Shown here piece by piece: positions 34,454-43,952 of a stretch of 64,000 nt of DNA. The notes under the pieces were generated by a model, which saw nothing but the letters and a program-made list of their open reading frames with translations, did no database searches and had not been told where the DNA came from. Source of the DNA: CAVTWD01 sp963738325 (GTDB lineage: Bacteria; Actinomycetota; Acidimicrobiia; Acidimicrobiales; Ilumatobacteraceae); contig CAVTWD010000009.1 in the NCBI GenBank assembly GCA_963738325.1, positions 186,001-250,000 on the forward strand, written 5' to 3'. The first letter of the stretch is position 1. Every line of letters starts with the position of its first letter. A program made the translations under genes and the position numbers.

Positions 34454-34516
34454 GGGGGCCGTCCTCCGGCAAGGTCGACGAGCGTGCGGATGGGGGAACG
34501 AACAGCGAAGCTCGGC

Positions 34517-34832
34517 TCAGGGCGGCCGCCCGGCGAGGAGCGCCTCGACGGCGGCGACGATTGTCCGTCGCAACCGTGCTGGGGACGAGCTGCCCCGCGT
34601 CGGCCCGGGCGAGGGTGAGGAGACCGGTGGTGAGGCGGGTGAGGTGGTCGGTCTTCTCGAGGGCGCTGGCGAGCGCCGCGATGACGGTGTCGCGGTTGCC
34701 GGGGTCGAGAGCCGTGAGCTCCAGCTCGCCGCGCAGCACGACCATGGGAGCGCGGAGCTCGTGGGCGGCGAGGGTGCCCGTACCGGGAGCGGGGTCGCTG
34801 CCGAGCCGTCGCGCTCCCTCCGCGGCCGTCAT
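34517..34832 (-). pseudogene. Truncated sensor histidine kinase (HisKA part only)
   Basis: The frame starts at ATG 34832, overlapping the response-regulator stop as ATGA. It reads AAHELRAPMVVLRGELELTA with the phospho-accepting His of the H-box, then a dimerisation helix (LEKTDHLTRLTTGLLTLARA). The similarity ends near VPSTVATD. A frame change around 34560 would give IVAAVEALLAGRPP and a stop at 34517. No ATP-binding (N, G boxes) domain is present in any frame, so the protein cannot autophosphorylate. Confidence 0.55.
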
Positions 34833-35233
34833 GCCCCGCCGGAACGGGCGTCGAGGAGCTCCCTCAGCGTGGCAACGAGGTCGTCGAGTGGGAATGGCTT
34901 GGCGAGGAACCGGTCGGCGCCGGCACGAGCCGCCGCCCGGTCGCCGGGACTGCTACGGGCGCTGATCATGACGATCGCGCCCCCGAAGCCGCAGGCCCGC
35001 AGGTGACGGCACACCTCGACCCCGCTCGGATGCGGGATCATGACATCGAGCACGAGGGCGTCGGGCTCGCCACTGTTCATCGCCCAAAGAGCTTGGTCGC
35101 CGGACTCGGCGACCACGCAGGCGAACCCGGCCTGCTCGAGCCAGGCCGCCAGGATCCTGGACAGCTTCTGGTCGTCCTCGACGACCAGGACGCTGCGGTG
35201 AGGCTCGGTGGTCAAGCTCCACGCTGCACTCAT
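34829..35233 (-). CDS. Single-domain response regulator (receiver only)
   Basis: A 134-residue CheY-like receiver starting MSAAWSLTTEPHRSVLVVED. The acidic pair (VVEDD), the phospho-acceptor Asp in LVLDVMIPHPSG, the Ser in MISARS and the Lys in LAKPFP are all present, so phosphorylation chemistry is intact. No output domain follows; the stop overlaps the start of the kinase remnant. Without a complete partner kinase nearby, its role is uncertain. The start at 35233 is the last good ATG before the domain; the longer frame upstream contains a relaxase remnant and is not part of it. Confidence 0.7.
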   Translation of the reverse strand: MSAAWSLTTEPHRSVLVVEDDQKLSRILAAWLEQAGFACVVAESGDQALWAMNSGEPDALVLDVMIPHPSGVEVCRHLRACGFGGAIVMISARSSPGDRAAARAGADRFLAKPFPLDDLVATLRELLDARSGGA

Positions 35234-35332
35234 GGCCGAACCATGGCGAGGCGCTCGTGAGAAGCCCATGAGAGCGCAAGCGACGCCGAGCCACCGGGGG
35301 CGGGAGAGGCTGTTGCTGGGACCGCAAGGAGG

Positions 35333-35482
35333 AGCTACTGATCGGCGACGTGCCAGCGCCAACCACCGCCCATCTGGCGACACCACGTGGTTGGCCACGA
35401 CGAGGTGGGTGTGGAGTTGGCGGTCGAGCGTGCTGGTGTGCTGGCGAAACGCCGCCACCACCCTCGCGCTCACGCGCAGCAT
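35333..35482 (-). pseudogene. Remnant of a TrwC/MobF-type relaxase
   Basis: About 50 residues read SARVVAAFRQHTSTLDRQLH then THLVVANHVVSPDGRWLALA. This fits the third motif of MobF (TrwC/TraI) relaxases, where the metal-binding His residues lie in an L-H-T-H-x-x-x-A-N segment, followed by a typical 'DGRW-x-A-L' strand. Nothing else of the relaxase (about 300 residues) is present. It is fused in frame, without sense, to the receiver gene. It shows that conjugative DNA was once here. Confidence 0.6.
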
Positions 35483-35676
35483 CGCGATGGCAAAGGAGCT
35501 GCTCGGTGGACCTGCGATGCTCGGTTCGCTTGGCGCAGCCGATTCACAGCTAATCCTCAGCTAATCCCGCTGCGCCACGGATCTCTGCATGGCACGCCGA
35601 TGCGGCGAACGACCCGCATGCCGCGCAGCGCATGGCATCAGCCCGGTCTCGCTGCCGTCACGACTAGCCTGCGGGC

Positions 35677-35862
35677 ATGGCTGAGGCCCCAAAGGTGCTC
35701 ACCGCTGCTGAGCTCGACCAGATGTCTCCGGACCAGCGAGCAACTGCGTTCCGCGAGCGACTCGTGTCCGACTTGGATGAGTTGCCGGCCACCTTCCGCC
35801 AGCAGGTCGAGGGGACAGCACGACGGCTGGCAGAACAGCAGCCGTCACGGACGGGGGAGTGA
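35677..35862 (+). CDS. Small antitoxin-like protein
   Basis: A 61-residue protein, MAEAPKVLTAAELDQMSPDQ... ending QPSRTGE. It is mostly helical and resembles small actinobacterial proteins with a 'T-x-x-E-L-D-x-M-[ST]-P-x-[QE]-R' start that precede RelE/ParE-like toxins; the assignment is from memory of that layout. Its stop overlaps the GTG of the next frame (GTGA), so the two are coupled as in toxin-antitoxin pairs. Confidence 0.4.
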   Translation: MAEAPKVLTAAELDQMSPDQRATAFRERLVSDLDELPATFRQQVEGTARRLAEQQPSRTGE

Positions 35863-35975
35863 CCGCGCGCCGCGTCGTGCGCGTCACGCAGTCCTTCTTC
35901 GCGGTCTACGCCGTGCTCGCTCCGGACGACGCCGTCGAGATCATCTATCTCGACCTCGAGGAGTCGACACCGTGA
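35859..35975 (+). pseudogene. Toxin-like remnant with an internal deletion
   Basis: The frame is only 38 residues: MTARRVVRVTQSFF joined to AVYAVLAPDDAVEIIYLDLE. The first part looks like the N-terminus and the second like the C-terminal strand of an actinobacterial toxin-like protein of about 100 residues, so the middle appears to be missing. It overlaps the antitoxin-like gene by 4 nt. If correct, the pair is no longer toxic. The family is uncertain. Confidence 0.35.
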
Positions 35976-36556
35976 TCGAGCTCCGCGTATGCAACAACCC
36001 GCGGAGTTCACGGATTGTCCACGAACGAGCGATGACGAGCGATCACAGGGCGACACTCGTAGGACCGCCGAAGGGCGTCATCCCTGCTCAGATGGCATGA
36101 CCTGGCGCCACACGGACAGGTCGACGCCCTGTTGGCAGGACTGGGGGTCAAGAGGCCGCGAGTTCAAATCTCCCCGCCCGACCAAGAAGTACCTGCCCAG
36201 AGCTTCGGACTGCAAGGGATAAGGAGCCCCCGAGCAGTTCGTCGCCCCCCGTCGCCATGGCCCGCCGCCGGTTCGGCCAGGACCTCCGGCTGCACCGGGC
36301 TGCAGCTTGAGCCCGCAGTCGTGCTCCTCCGTCGTGGTCATGACGCCTCCCTCGGGCGACTCGAGCGGGGCGAGACCGGGAGGTCCTCCCGCCCCCCCGG
36401 TCGCAGGGTACGAGGGCGGTGGCACCCGAACCCAACGGCACTCCGCAGCGTCGCGCCCGGCAAGTTCGCAGCCGCTTCACAGCTCGCACAAAGGAGGCAC
36501 TGTCAACCTGGGTCGACCACACGCGTCGCGACCCCTGACCCCCTGGAGAAGACCCG
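35976..36556. other. 581-nt stretch without a protein gene
   Basis: No frame on either strand has recognisable protein features. It contains the tRNA-Pro 3' fragment (36141-36184) and ends with the leader of the efflux operon, including an AAAGGAGG at 36490-36497 with no start codon placed for it. The real start used is ATG 36557, preceded by GGAG 8 nt upstream. Confidence 0.5.
36141..36184 (+). repeat. 3' half of a tRNA-Pro (GGG), second attachment-site-like scar
   Basis: The sequence CTGGGGGTCAAGAGG then GCGAGTTCAAATCTCC and GCCCGACCA matches the anticodon loop, T arm, acceptor strand and CCA end of an actinobacterial tRNA-Pro with anticodon GGG. The T stem is imperfect (GCGAG with CTCCC) and there is no D arm or 5' acceptor strand upstream, so it is not a functional tRNA. 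Like the tRNA-Tyr fragment, it begins at the anticodon loop. Confidence 0.6.
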
Positions 36557-37489
36557 ATGTCCGATGTCCTGCCTCCCGAGCCGGAGCGGAATCCGCCGCC
36601 GCCGGGTGCGCCCGACGTGCCCCCGCCCGCGGAGCCGCGAAAGACCTGGAAGGCTTGGGTGGCGCCCGCGGTCGTCGTGGCTGTGGTGGCCGTCGGGGCC
36701 GGGATCGTGGTCAGCCGCTCGGGCGGCTCGAGCTCGAATCCGCAGTCGGTGTCAGCCGGCGCGGCCCCGGCCGCACCCCAAGGCTCCAGCGGCGGGAGCG
36801 GCTACTCCGGCGGGTTTGGTCGCGTCGGGCAGGGCGTGGCCGGACGGGTCGTCTCGATCAACGGCACCACGTTCACGGTCTCCAGCACGAACCCGAACGC
36901 CGAAGCCGCCACCACCGTCACCGTGCAGACGAGCGGCAGTACGACTTTCCGCAAGACGTCGCAAGGATCGCCGTCCGACCTCAGCGTCGGCGACAACATC
37001 GTCGCGAGCGGGAGCGGCGGGGCCACCGCGGTCACGGCCACCCGGGTCATCGACACCGGCTCGGGCCAGGGCGGCGTGCCCGGGGGATTCCGCGGCGGGG
37101 CGGGCGCCAACGGCGGTTCGGCTCCGCAAGGCGGTAGCGGGGAGGCTCCCGCGAACGGCCGCGGCGGCCGCCCGAACGCGGGCGCCGGCGGCAGCTTCGT
37201 CACCGGCAAGATCAAGGCCATCAACGGCGACGTGATCACGGTCACCGCCGCGACCGGATCGACCAGCACGGTCACCACGACCTCGTCGACGGCGATCTCG
37301 GTGACCAAGCAGGTCGCCATGAGCACCCTGGCCGTCGGGGACACGGTGCGAGTCGTGGGCACGATGAGCGGCAACACGGTCCAGGCCACCTCGGTGCAGT
37401 TGGGTGACCTCGGCTTCTTCGGCGGCGCCGGCGGCCCGCGGGGAGCCGGCGGCGCGGGCAACCAGACACCCACCACGACGAGCAACTGA
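36557..37489 (+). CDS. Membrane-anchored DUF5666-like protein
   Basis: A 310-residue protein with a Pro-rich cytoplasmic start, one transmembrane helix (WVAPAVVVAVVAVGAGIVVS, about residues 34-53), a Gly/Ser linker and two similar beta domains: GRVVSINGTTFTVSSTN and later GKIKAINGDVITVTAATG, both followed by S-V/A-G-D-x-[VI] segments. These are typical of DUF5666-type domains, whose function is not known. It is the first gene of the efflux operon and its stop touches the next start (TGATG). Confidence 0.7.
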   Translation: MSDVLPPEPERNPPPPGAPDVPPPAEPRKTWKAWVAPAVVVAVVAVGAGIVVSRSGGSSSNPQSVSAGAAPAAPQGSSGGSGYSGGFGRVGQGVAGRVVSINGTTFTVSSTNPNAEAATTVTVQTSGSTTFRKTSQGSPSDLSVGDNIVASGSGGATAVTATRVIDTGSGQGGVPGGFRGGAGANGGSAPQGGSGEAPANGRGGRPNAGAGGSFVTGKIKAINGDVITVTAATGSTSTVTTTSSTAISVTKQVAMSTLAVGDTVRVVGTMSGNTVQATSVQLGDLGFFGGAGGPRGAGGAGNQTPTTTSN

Positions 37490-38914
37490 TGGCCGAGCCT
37501 CTCGCCCCGCGGAAGTCCCGGTCGCGCCTGAGCCGACTCATCCGCCAGCCGTGGTTCGTGATGCCCGTCGTCGCCGCCATCGGGCTCGGCGTGTGGTACG
37601 TGGTGGCCGGCAACGGGGGCGCCGCCTCCAACACGACCCCGACGACGACCACGCAGGTCGTGCCGGCGACGTTGGGCACGGTCGACCGAACGGTCTCGGC
37701 CGAGGGCACCGTAAAGGTCGCCCAGACGAGCGACCTGAACTTCACCGCATCCGGGACCGTCACCGCCGTCAAGGTCGTCGCCGGGCAGAAGGTCAAGACC
37801 GGGCAGGTCCTGGCCACCATGAGCGCGCCGAGCTCCAGTCTGCCGTGGCCTCGGCCGAGGCCACGGTGGCCGCGGCACAGGCGACGTTGTCCGATCACGA
37901 AGCCGCCGGGGCGTCCGCTGCGCAGATCGCGGCCGACCGGTCGAGCGTGGCCTCGGCCCAGGATGGCCTCAGGCAGGCGCAGTCCGACATGGCCGGGGCG
38001 CAGCTCGTGGCGAACTTCGACGGCACGATCGCATCGGTCGGGGTGACTGTGGGCGAGGAGCTCGGCTCGGGTGGCACCGGCGGGACGTCCACCACCGGGA
38101 CGGGCAGCGGGTCCGGCCGGTCTTCGGCCACGCTCGGGTCGGGCCAGTCCAACCAAGGCTCGTCGTCGAGCGCCGCCGCGACGCCGGACATCGAGCTGAT
38201 CAGCTCGTCCCAGTACGTGGTCGACGTCGGCTTCGACGCGACCGACATCAAGAACGTGAAGCCGGGCCAAGGGGCGACCATCTCCGTCACCACCGCCACC
38301 TCGAACCAGGGCGGGTTCGGTGGGTTCGGCGGGTTCGGCGGGTTCGGCGGATTCGCCAACGGCCTGGCCGGCCAGGGCGGCGCCCGACAGGGGGCCAACG
38401 GGTCGACGAGCGCGTCAACGACGGTCCCCACGGCAGGGGCAGCGACGACCAAGGGCGTCGTGAGCACGGTAGGGGCGATCGCCACCGCCACCTCGGGGGT
38501 GGCGACCTATCCGGTCACCGTGACCTTCTCCGACACCACCCGACAGTTCAACAGCGGCGCGAGCGTCATCGTGCAGATCACGGTGTCCCAGACGACGAAC
38601 GCCGTGCTCGTGCCCGTCTTCGCCGTGACGACGACCACCTCCGGGTCCACGGTCACCGTGCGTACGGGCTCGGGCGACGAGGTCCGGCCTGTGACGGTCG
38701 GCTCGACGAACGGGGGCATGGTGCAGATCGTCAACGGCCTCAGCGCCGGCGAGAACGTTGTGGTGACCAGGCCCGTGGGTCGCCAGGGCGGCACCGGCTT
38801 CTCGCGCCAGGGCGGCACCGCCGTCACCGGATCGGGCGGCTCCGGTGGCGCATCGGGCGGTGCCGGGAACCAGAGCGGCGGACGGGGTCAGACGTCTACG
38901 GGAGGAGCCGGCGG

Positions 38915-38918
<4 letters not shown>
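37489..38918 (+). CDS. MacA/HlyD-type efflux adaptor, frame broken once
   Basis: A periplasmic-adaptor-like protein of about 476 residues after repair. It starts MAEPLAPRKSRSRLSRLIRQ with one transmembrane helix. The biotinyl-lipoyl half GTVTAVKVVAGQKVKTGQVL ends near 37820, and the rest (AELQSAVASAEATVAAAQA and onwards) is in another frame; the break is about 37820-37828. The hairpin, the second lipoyl half (VANFDGTIASVGVTVGEELG) and the beta-barrel follow, with a Gly/Phe-rich insertion (GGFGGFGGFGGFGGF). Its stop overlaps the ATPase start (ATGA). It should link the ABC permease to substrate handling outside the membrane. Confidence 0.75.
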
Positions 38919-39636
<718 letters not shown>

Positions 39637-39640
<4 letters not shown>

Positions 39641-40871
39641 GCTGGCTCGACACCTTGCGGACGGCGGGTGAGGCCGTGCGCACGCACCGGCTCCGCTCGG
39701 CGTTGACCATGCTCGGCATCCTCATCGGCATCACCGCGGTGATCCTGACCGTGGGGCTGGGCGCCGGGGCCAAGGCCCAGGTGCGGCAGCAGCTCAACGC
39801 GCTGGGCACGAACATTCTGGTGATCTCGGCGGGCAGCAGCACGAACAGCACCGGCGCGCGCGGCGGCTTCGGCTCGGCCTCGACGCTGACGCACGCCGAC
39901 GCGGCCGCCCTCAGCTCGCACGACGTAGCGCCGGACATCCAAGCCATCGCACCCGTGGCCTCGAGCACGGTCTCGCTCACCCACGAGGACACCAACTGGA
40001 CGACGACGCTCACCGGCACCACGCCCTCGTGGCAAGACGTGCGTTCACGCGACGGTCAGCGAGCGGGCGCTTCATCAACAACGCGGACCAAACCTCGGCC
40101 AACAAGGTGGTCGTCCTCGGTCCGTCGACAGCGACCGAGCTGTTCGGCCAGCAGACCGCAGTGGGCCAGCAGGTCATCCTCAACGGCACGTCGCTCCAGG
40201 TCGTCGGGGTCCTGACCGAGCTCAGCTCGTCCGACGACGCCAGCAACAACGACCTCGCCATCGTGCCCCTCTCGACCTACAGCCAACGCCTCGTCGGGGG
40301 CGTCAACCGCAACTCGCTGCGGTCGATCTATGTGAAGGCGAGTTCGGCTGGGACGCTCTCGGCTGCGTATCAAGAGGCGAACACCCTGCTGCTGAACATG
40401 CACGGGATCACGGTGGCGACGAATGCCGACTTCTCGATCGCGACGCAGGAGTCGATCCTCTCCGCGGCGACCTCGGTCAACCAGACGATGACGATCATGC
40501 TGGCCGGCATCGCCGTCATCTCGCTCCTCGTCGGCGGCATCGGCGTCATGAACATCATGCTGGTGTCGGTGGCGGAGCGGATTCGCGAGATCGGCCTGCG
40601 CAAGGCGCTCGGGGCCCGACCGAAGCTGATTCGACGGCAATTCCTCGTCGAAGCCTCGGTGCTCGGCGCGGCCGGCGGCGTGCTGGGCGTGCTCCTCGGC
40701 GTCGTCGGCGCCATTGTCTTGCCCCACGTGGCTGACGCCCAGATCCAGCTCTCCGCCGGCGCCTCGGCGGCTGCCATCGCCATCGCCGTCGGCGTCGGCG
40801 TCGTCTTCGGCGTCTACCCGGCCTCCCGCGCCGCCCGCCTTGCTCCCATCGACGCGCTCCGGACCGAGTGA
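39637..40871 (+). CDS. MacB-like ABC permease, apparent frameshift
   Basis: A FtsX/MacB-type permease of about 411 residues. It has the N-terminal helix (LRSALTMLGILIGITAVIL), a large extracytoplasmic domain, and three C-terminal helices with the conserved SLLVGGIGVMNIMLVSVAER and GLRKALGARP segments. The frame changes at about 40040-40062: the upstream frame reads TPSWQDVRSR and the downstream frame resumes at GRFINNADQTSANKVVVLG. A single-base loss would explain it. With the ATPase it forms the membrane complex of the efflux system. Confidence 0.8.
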
Positions 40872-40872
40872 C

Positions 40873-42888
40873 ATGACCAACGACATCAACTCCACCCCCC
40901 AACCGGCACCACTGCTCCTGGCCCCGAGGCGGCGAGGAAGACGCGGACTGGTCGCGGCCATCGCCGTCGTCTGTCTGGCGGCCCTGTTTGCTGGCGGCGT
41001 CGTCGTCGTCGAGCGCCGCAGCGAGCCCTCCGGCTACCGCACGGCCGCCGTGACCACGAAGGACCTGAGCCAGACGCTCGACGAGGTCGGCGTGGTCGAG
41101 CCGGTGACGCAAGCCGAGGTCGCCTTCCCAGTGGCCGGCACCGTGGCGAGCGTCGGAGTCCACGTCGGTCAGACGGTCGCGATCGGTCAGTCGCTGGCGA
41201 CGCTCGACGCCTCGTCGCTCGAGGTCACCATCCGCGCCAAGCAGGCCGCGCTGGACGCCGCCAACCTCACGCTCCAGAAGGCTCTCGACGGTCAGAGCGT
41301 GGGCGGCCTCAACGCCCTGGCCCAGAGCGACGCCATCGTCACGGGTGGGCAGTCGTACATCCTGCTCGCCGCCACCAGTCCTGCCACCACGAGCACGACG
41401 CTCACGACCACAACGACCACAACCACCACAACACCCACGACGTCCACCACGACACCGACGACGTCGACCACGACGCCGGGCACGCGGGGCAGCACGACGC
41501 CGGGCACGCGGGGCAGCACGACGCCAGGGGCTCCAGGCTCGTCCGGCGCCTCGGCGATCGAGGCGCAGGTCCGCGCCGCCCAACAAGCCGTGCTGGCAGG
41601 TGAGAAGGCGGTCGACAGCGCGCTGGAGACCGCGCAGCAAGCCCTCGACTCGGCCACACGCATCTGTGCCGCCGTCACCACGCCGACCACCGCCGTGGCC
41701 CGCACCTCCCCCTCCACGACGGTCGCCGCGGGAGCGACCTCCGCCGCCGCAGCCTCGAAGCCGGGGAGCACCACCACGACTACGACCCCGTCCACCGGCG
41801 GCGGCGGAACTGGAGGCATCGAGGCGTGCCAGCTCGCCCTGCAGAAGGTGCTCGACGCCCAGCAGGCCGTCAAGGACGACCAGACCTCGCTGAACACCGC
41901 GGCCAGCAACCTCGACACGCTGCTGGCCAAGCTCGCGTCGACCGCGTCGTCGACTCCGAGCACGTCGAAGGGCGGATCGAGCCGGAGCGGATCATCGGGC
42001 GGCTCGTCTGGATCGGGCGCCAGCAAGAGCGGGAGCTCCAGTCACGCCTCGAGCGGGAGCTCCAGCCACGCCTCGAGCGGGAGCTCCAGCCACGCCTCGA
42101 GCGGGAGCTCTGGTGGCGCCTCGGCCGCCGCGCCCTCGGCTGCCGACCTCATCGCCTACCAGAAGCAGGTGGACGCGGCGGCAGCCAACCTCGTCGTCGC
42201 TCAAGCAGCGCTGAAGCAGGCGACCTTGCCGAGCCCCATCTCCGGGAAGGTGATCGCCATCAACCTGGCCGTCGGTGACGACGTCCAGGCGGCATCGACC
42301 TCGGCCGACATCATCGTGGGCGGCGCGGGTGGCTACGAAGTCACCGCGACGGTGAGCGTCAACGATCTACCTCACGTCCAGCTCGGCCAGGGGGCTGTCG
42401 TCGTCCCGGACGGCCAGGGCACGCGGGTGACCGGGAAGGTTGTTGCCATCGGTGCGCCGGCGACGTCGAACACGGGCGTGACCACCTGTCCGGTGACGAT
42501 CGGGCTCCATGACGCAAGTCTCCTCGACGGCTCGATCGCCACGGTGTTGATCGTGACCGCCGCGGCCAACGGCGTGCTCGCCGTCCCGACGTCGGCGGTG
42601 CACACGATCGGCACGCTGCACACCGTGACCGTCCTGGACGGCACCACGCTCCACACCGTCATCGTCCGGACGGGCGTATCCGGAGCCACCTGGACCGAGA
42701 TCACAAGTGGTGTGCAAGCCGGCGAGCAAGTGGTGCTCGCGGACATCGCCCAGCCCTTGCCCAACAGCGCGACCAGCAACTCGAACGCCCGTACCACGGG
42801 CACGAACGGCCTCTTCCCCGGGGTCGGCCGCGGCGCGGGTGGCGCCGGCGGTGCGGGTGGCACTGGCGGGCGCCGCGGCGGCGGCTGA
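40873..42888 (+). CDS. Second HlyD-type adaptor with Thr-rich and Ser/His-rich insertions
   Basis: A 671-residue adaptor with one transmembrane helix (about residues 26-43). The lipoyl halves (GTVASVGVHVGQTVAIGQSL and SPISGKVIAINLAVGDDVQA) flank a coiled region interrupted by low-complexity insertions: a long Thr/Pro run near residue 175, and SSSHASSG repeated three times as 24-nt DNA repeats at 42031-42102. The beta-barrel and membrane-proximal domains end in a Gly-rich tail. The presence of a second adaptor in one operon is unusual. It starts 1 nt after the permease stop. Confidence 0.78.
   Translation: MTNDINSTPQPAPLLLAPRRRGRRGLVAAIAVVCLAALFAGGVVVVERRSEPSGYRTAAVTTKDLSQTLDEVGVVEPVTQAEVAFPVAGTVASVGVHVGQTVAIGQSLATLDASSLEVTIRAKQAALDAANLTLQKALDGQSVGGLNALAQSDAIVTGGQSYILLAATSPATTSTTLTTTTTTTTTTPTTSTTTPTTSTTTPGTRGSTTPGTRGSTTPGAPGSSGASAIEAQVRAAQQAVLAGEKAVDSALETAQQALDSATRICAAVTTPTTAVARTSPSTTVAAGATSAAAASKPGSTTTTTTPSTGGGGTGGIEACQLALQKVLDAQQAVKDDQTSLNTAASNLDTLLAKLASTASSTPSTSKGGSSRSGSSGGSSGSGASKSGSSSHASSGSSSHASSGSSSHASSGSSGGASAAAPSAADLIAYQKQVDAAAANLVVAQAALKQATLPSPISGKVIAINLAVGDDVQAASTSADIIVGGAGGYEVTATVSVNDLPHVQLGQGAVVVPDGQGTRVTGKVVAIGAPATSNTGVTTCPVTIGLHDASLLDGSIATVLIVTAAANGVLAVPTSAVHTIGTLHTVTVLDGTTLHTVIVRTGVSGATWTEITSGVQAGEQVVLADIAQPLPNSATSNSNARTTGTNGLFPGVGRGAGGAGGAGGTGGRRGGG
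42031..42110 (+). repeat. 24-nt tandem repeat inside the second adaptor
   Basis: Three 24-nt units (42031-42054, 42055-42078, 42079-42102) plus a partial fourth encode the 8-residue unit GSSSHASS. They keep the reading frame and sit in the predicted coiled or linker region; copy number probably varies between strains. Confidence 0.9.
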
Positions 42889-43309
42889 ACCACCTCCAAC
42901 CCGTTCCAGCGTGTCACAACGCGCAGGGGTGCGCGTTGTGACACGCTCAAACGTAGGCGGCGGACCCGTGGGCGACAGGCGACAGACCGTGGGCTACAGA
43001 CCCGTGGGCGGTCGCCCCAGAGGTCGACGCCGAACCGCCACCATGCGCCGGAGCACGCAGCGAGGGGACGACGCCGCCCGGATGGGACCGGCGGACGGCC
43101 GCGTGGATGAGGCGGGTCGGAGCGCTCGTAGGTAGTGCCGACGCGAGATCTGAGGAGTCGTCCGAGGTGATCCAGGCGACGGTGGGGAGCTTCGACGGTT
43201 GTGCCGTCGGCAGCTCGGCGGGTTCGGACGTGCGCCACCGGCACGGCACCGTGATCGAGCCCGCGGGAGGTTAGGCCGATGGGGGTTCGACCGATCACGT
43301 TTGACCCGG
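42889..43309. other. 421-nt gap at the right end of the island
   Basis: This gap holds the 18-bp hairpin at 42908-42947 and ends at tRNA-Tyr. No reading frame with credible protein features was seen on either strand. No recombinase gene is present here. Confidence 0.5.
42908..42947 (+). terminator. Perfect 18-bp stem-loop after the efflux operon
   Basis: AGCGTGTCACAACGCGCA (42908-42925) is followed by GGGG and its exact complement (42930-42947). It starts 20 nt after the operon stop. A strong hairpin terminator is the likely role, although there is no T-run; perfect symmetry over 18 bp also allows a small mobile palindromic element. Confidence 0.65.
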
Positions 43310-43391
<82 letters not shown>

Positions 43392-43451
43392 AGGACGGTC
43401 GAGGTTAGCCGCGAGCCTGATGAGCGCGGTAGCCGCTCCTAGGCTGGCGCG

Positions 43452-43940
43452 ATGCCCACCTTCGACGTCGTCTCGGAAGTCGACCGCCAAGAGGTCCGCA
43501 ACGCGGTCGACCAGGCCCAGCGCGAGCTGAGCACACGCTTCGACTTCAAGAACACGGGGTCGTCGATCGAACAGGCCGACCTGGTGCTCACGCTGCGCTC
43601 GGCCACCGAGGATCGCCTGCGGGCCGTGCGCCAAGTGCTCGAGGAGCGCCTCGTGAAACGGGGCGTTTCACTGAGAGGTCTGGCGTACGGCAAGATCGAA
43701 GAGGCGAGCGGCGGCACCGTGCGCCAGGTCGCCACGCTCTCGGTCGGCATCTCGGCCGACAAGGCCCGCGAGATCAACAAGCTCATCAAGCAGATGGGCG
43801 TGAAAGGGATCCAGAGCCAGACGCAGGGCGACCAAGTTCGGGTCACGGGGAAGAAGCGCGACGACCTCCAGGCCGTCATCGCCGAGTTGAAGCAGGCCGA
43901 CCTCGGCATCGCGCTGCAGTTCAACAACTTCCGCGACTGA
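43452..43940 (+). CDS. YajQ family nucleotide-binding protein
   Basis: A 162-residue protein of exactly typical length, starting MPTFDVVSEVDRQEVRNAVD and ending ALQFNNFRD, both diagnostic for YajQ. It folds as two RNP-like domains. Some family members bind cyclic di-GMP and act with transcription factors (shown in Xanthomonas); for this protein only nucleotide binding is a fair expectation. It stands alone between tRNA-Tyr and a convergent methyltransferase. Confidence 0.93.
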   Translation: MPTFDVVSEVDRQEVRNAVDQAQRELSTRFDFKNTGSSIEQADLVLTLRSATEDRLRAVRQVLEERLVKRGVSLRGLAYGKIEEASGGTVRQVATLSVGISADKAREINKLIKQMGVKGIQSQTQGDQVRVTGKKRDDLQAVIAELKQADLGIALQFNNFRD

Positions 43941-43952
43941 GAGGCCGCCCGG

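Noticed and set aside
35234..35482. N-terminal extension of the response regulator
   Set aside because: The extra residues belong to the relaxase remnant and unrelated sequence; the receiver domain starts cleanly after ATG 35233.
36490..36556. An additional short gene using the AAAGGAGG at 36490
   Set aside because: No ATG, GTG or TTG with an open frame lies at a suitable distance, and the DUF5666 gene has its own GGAG.
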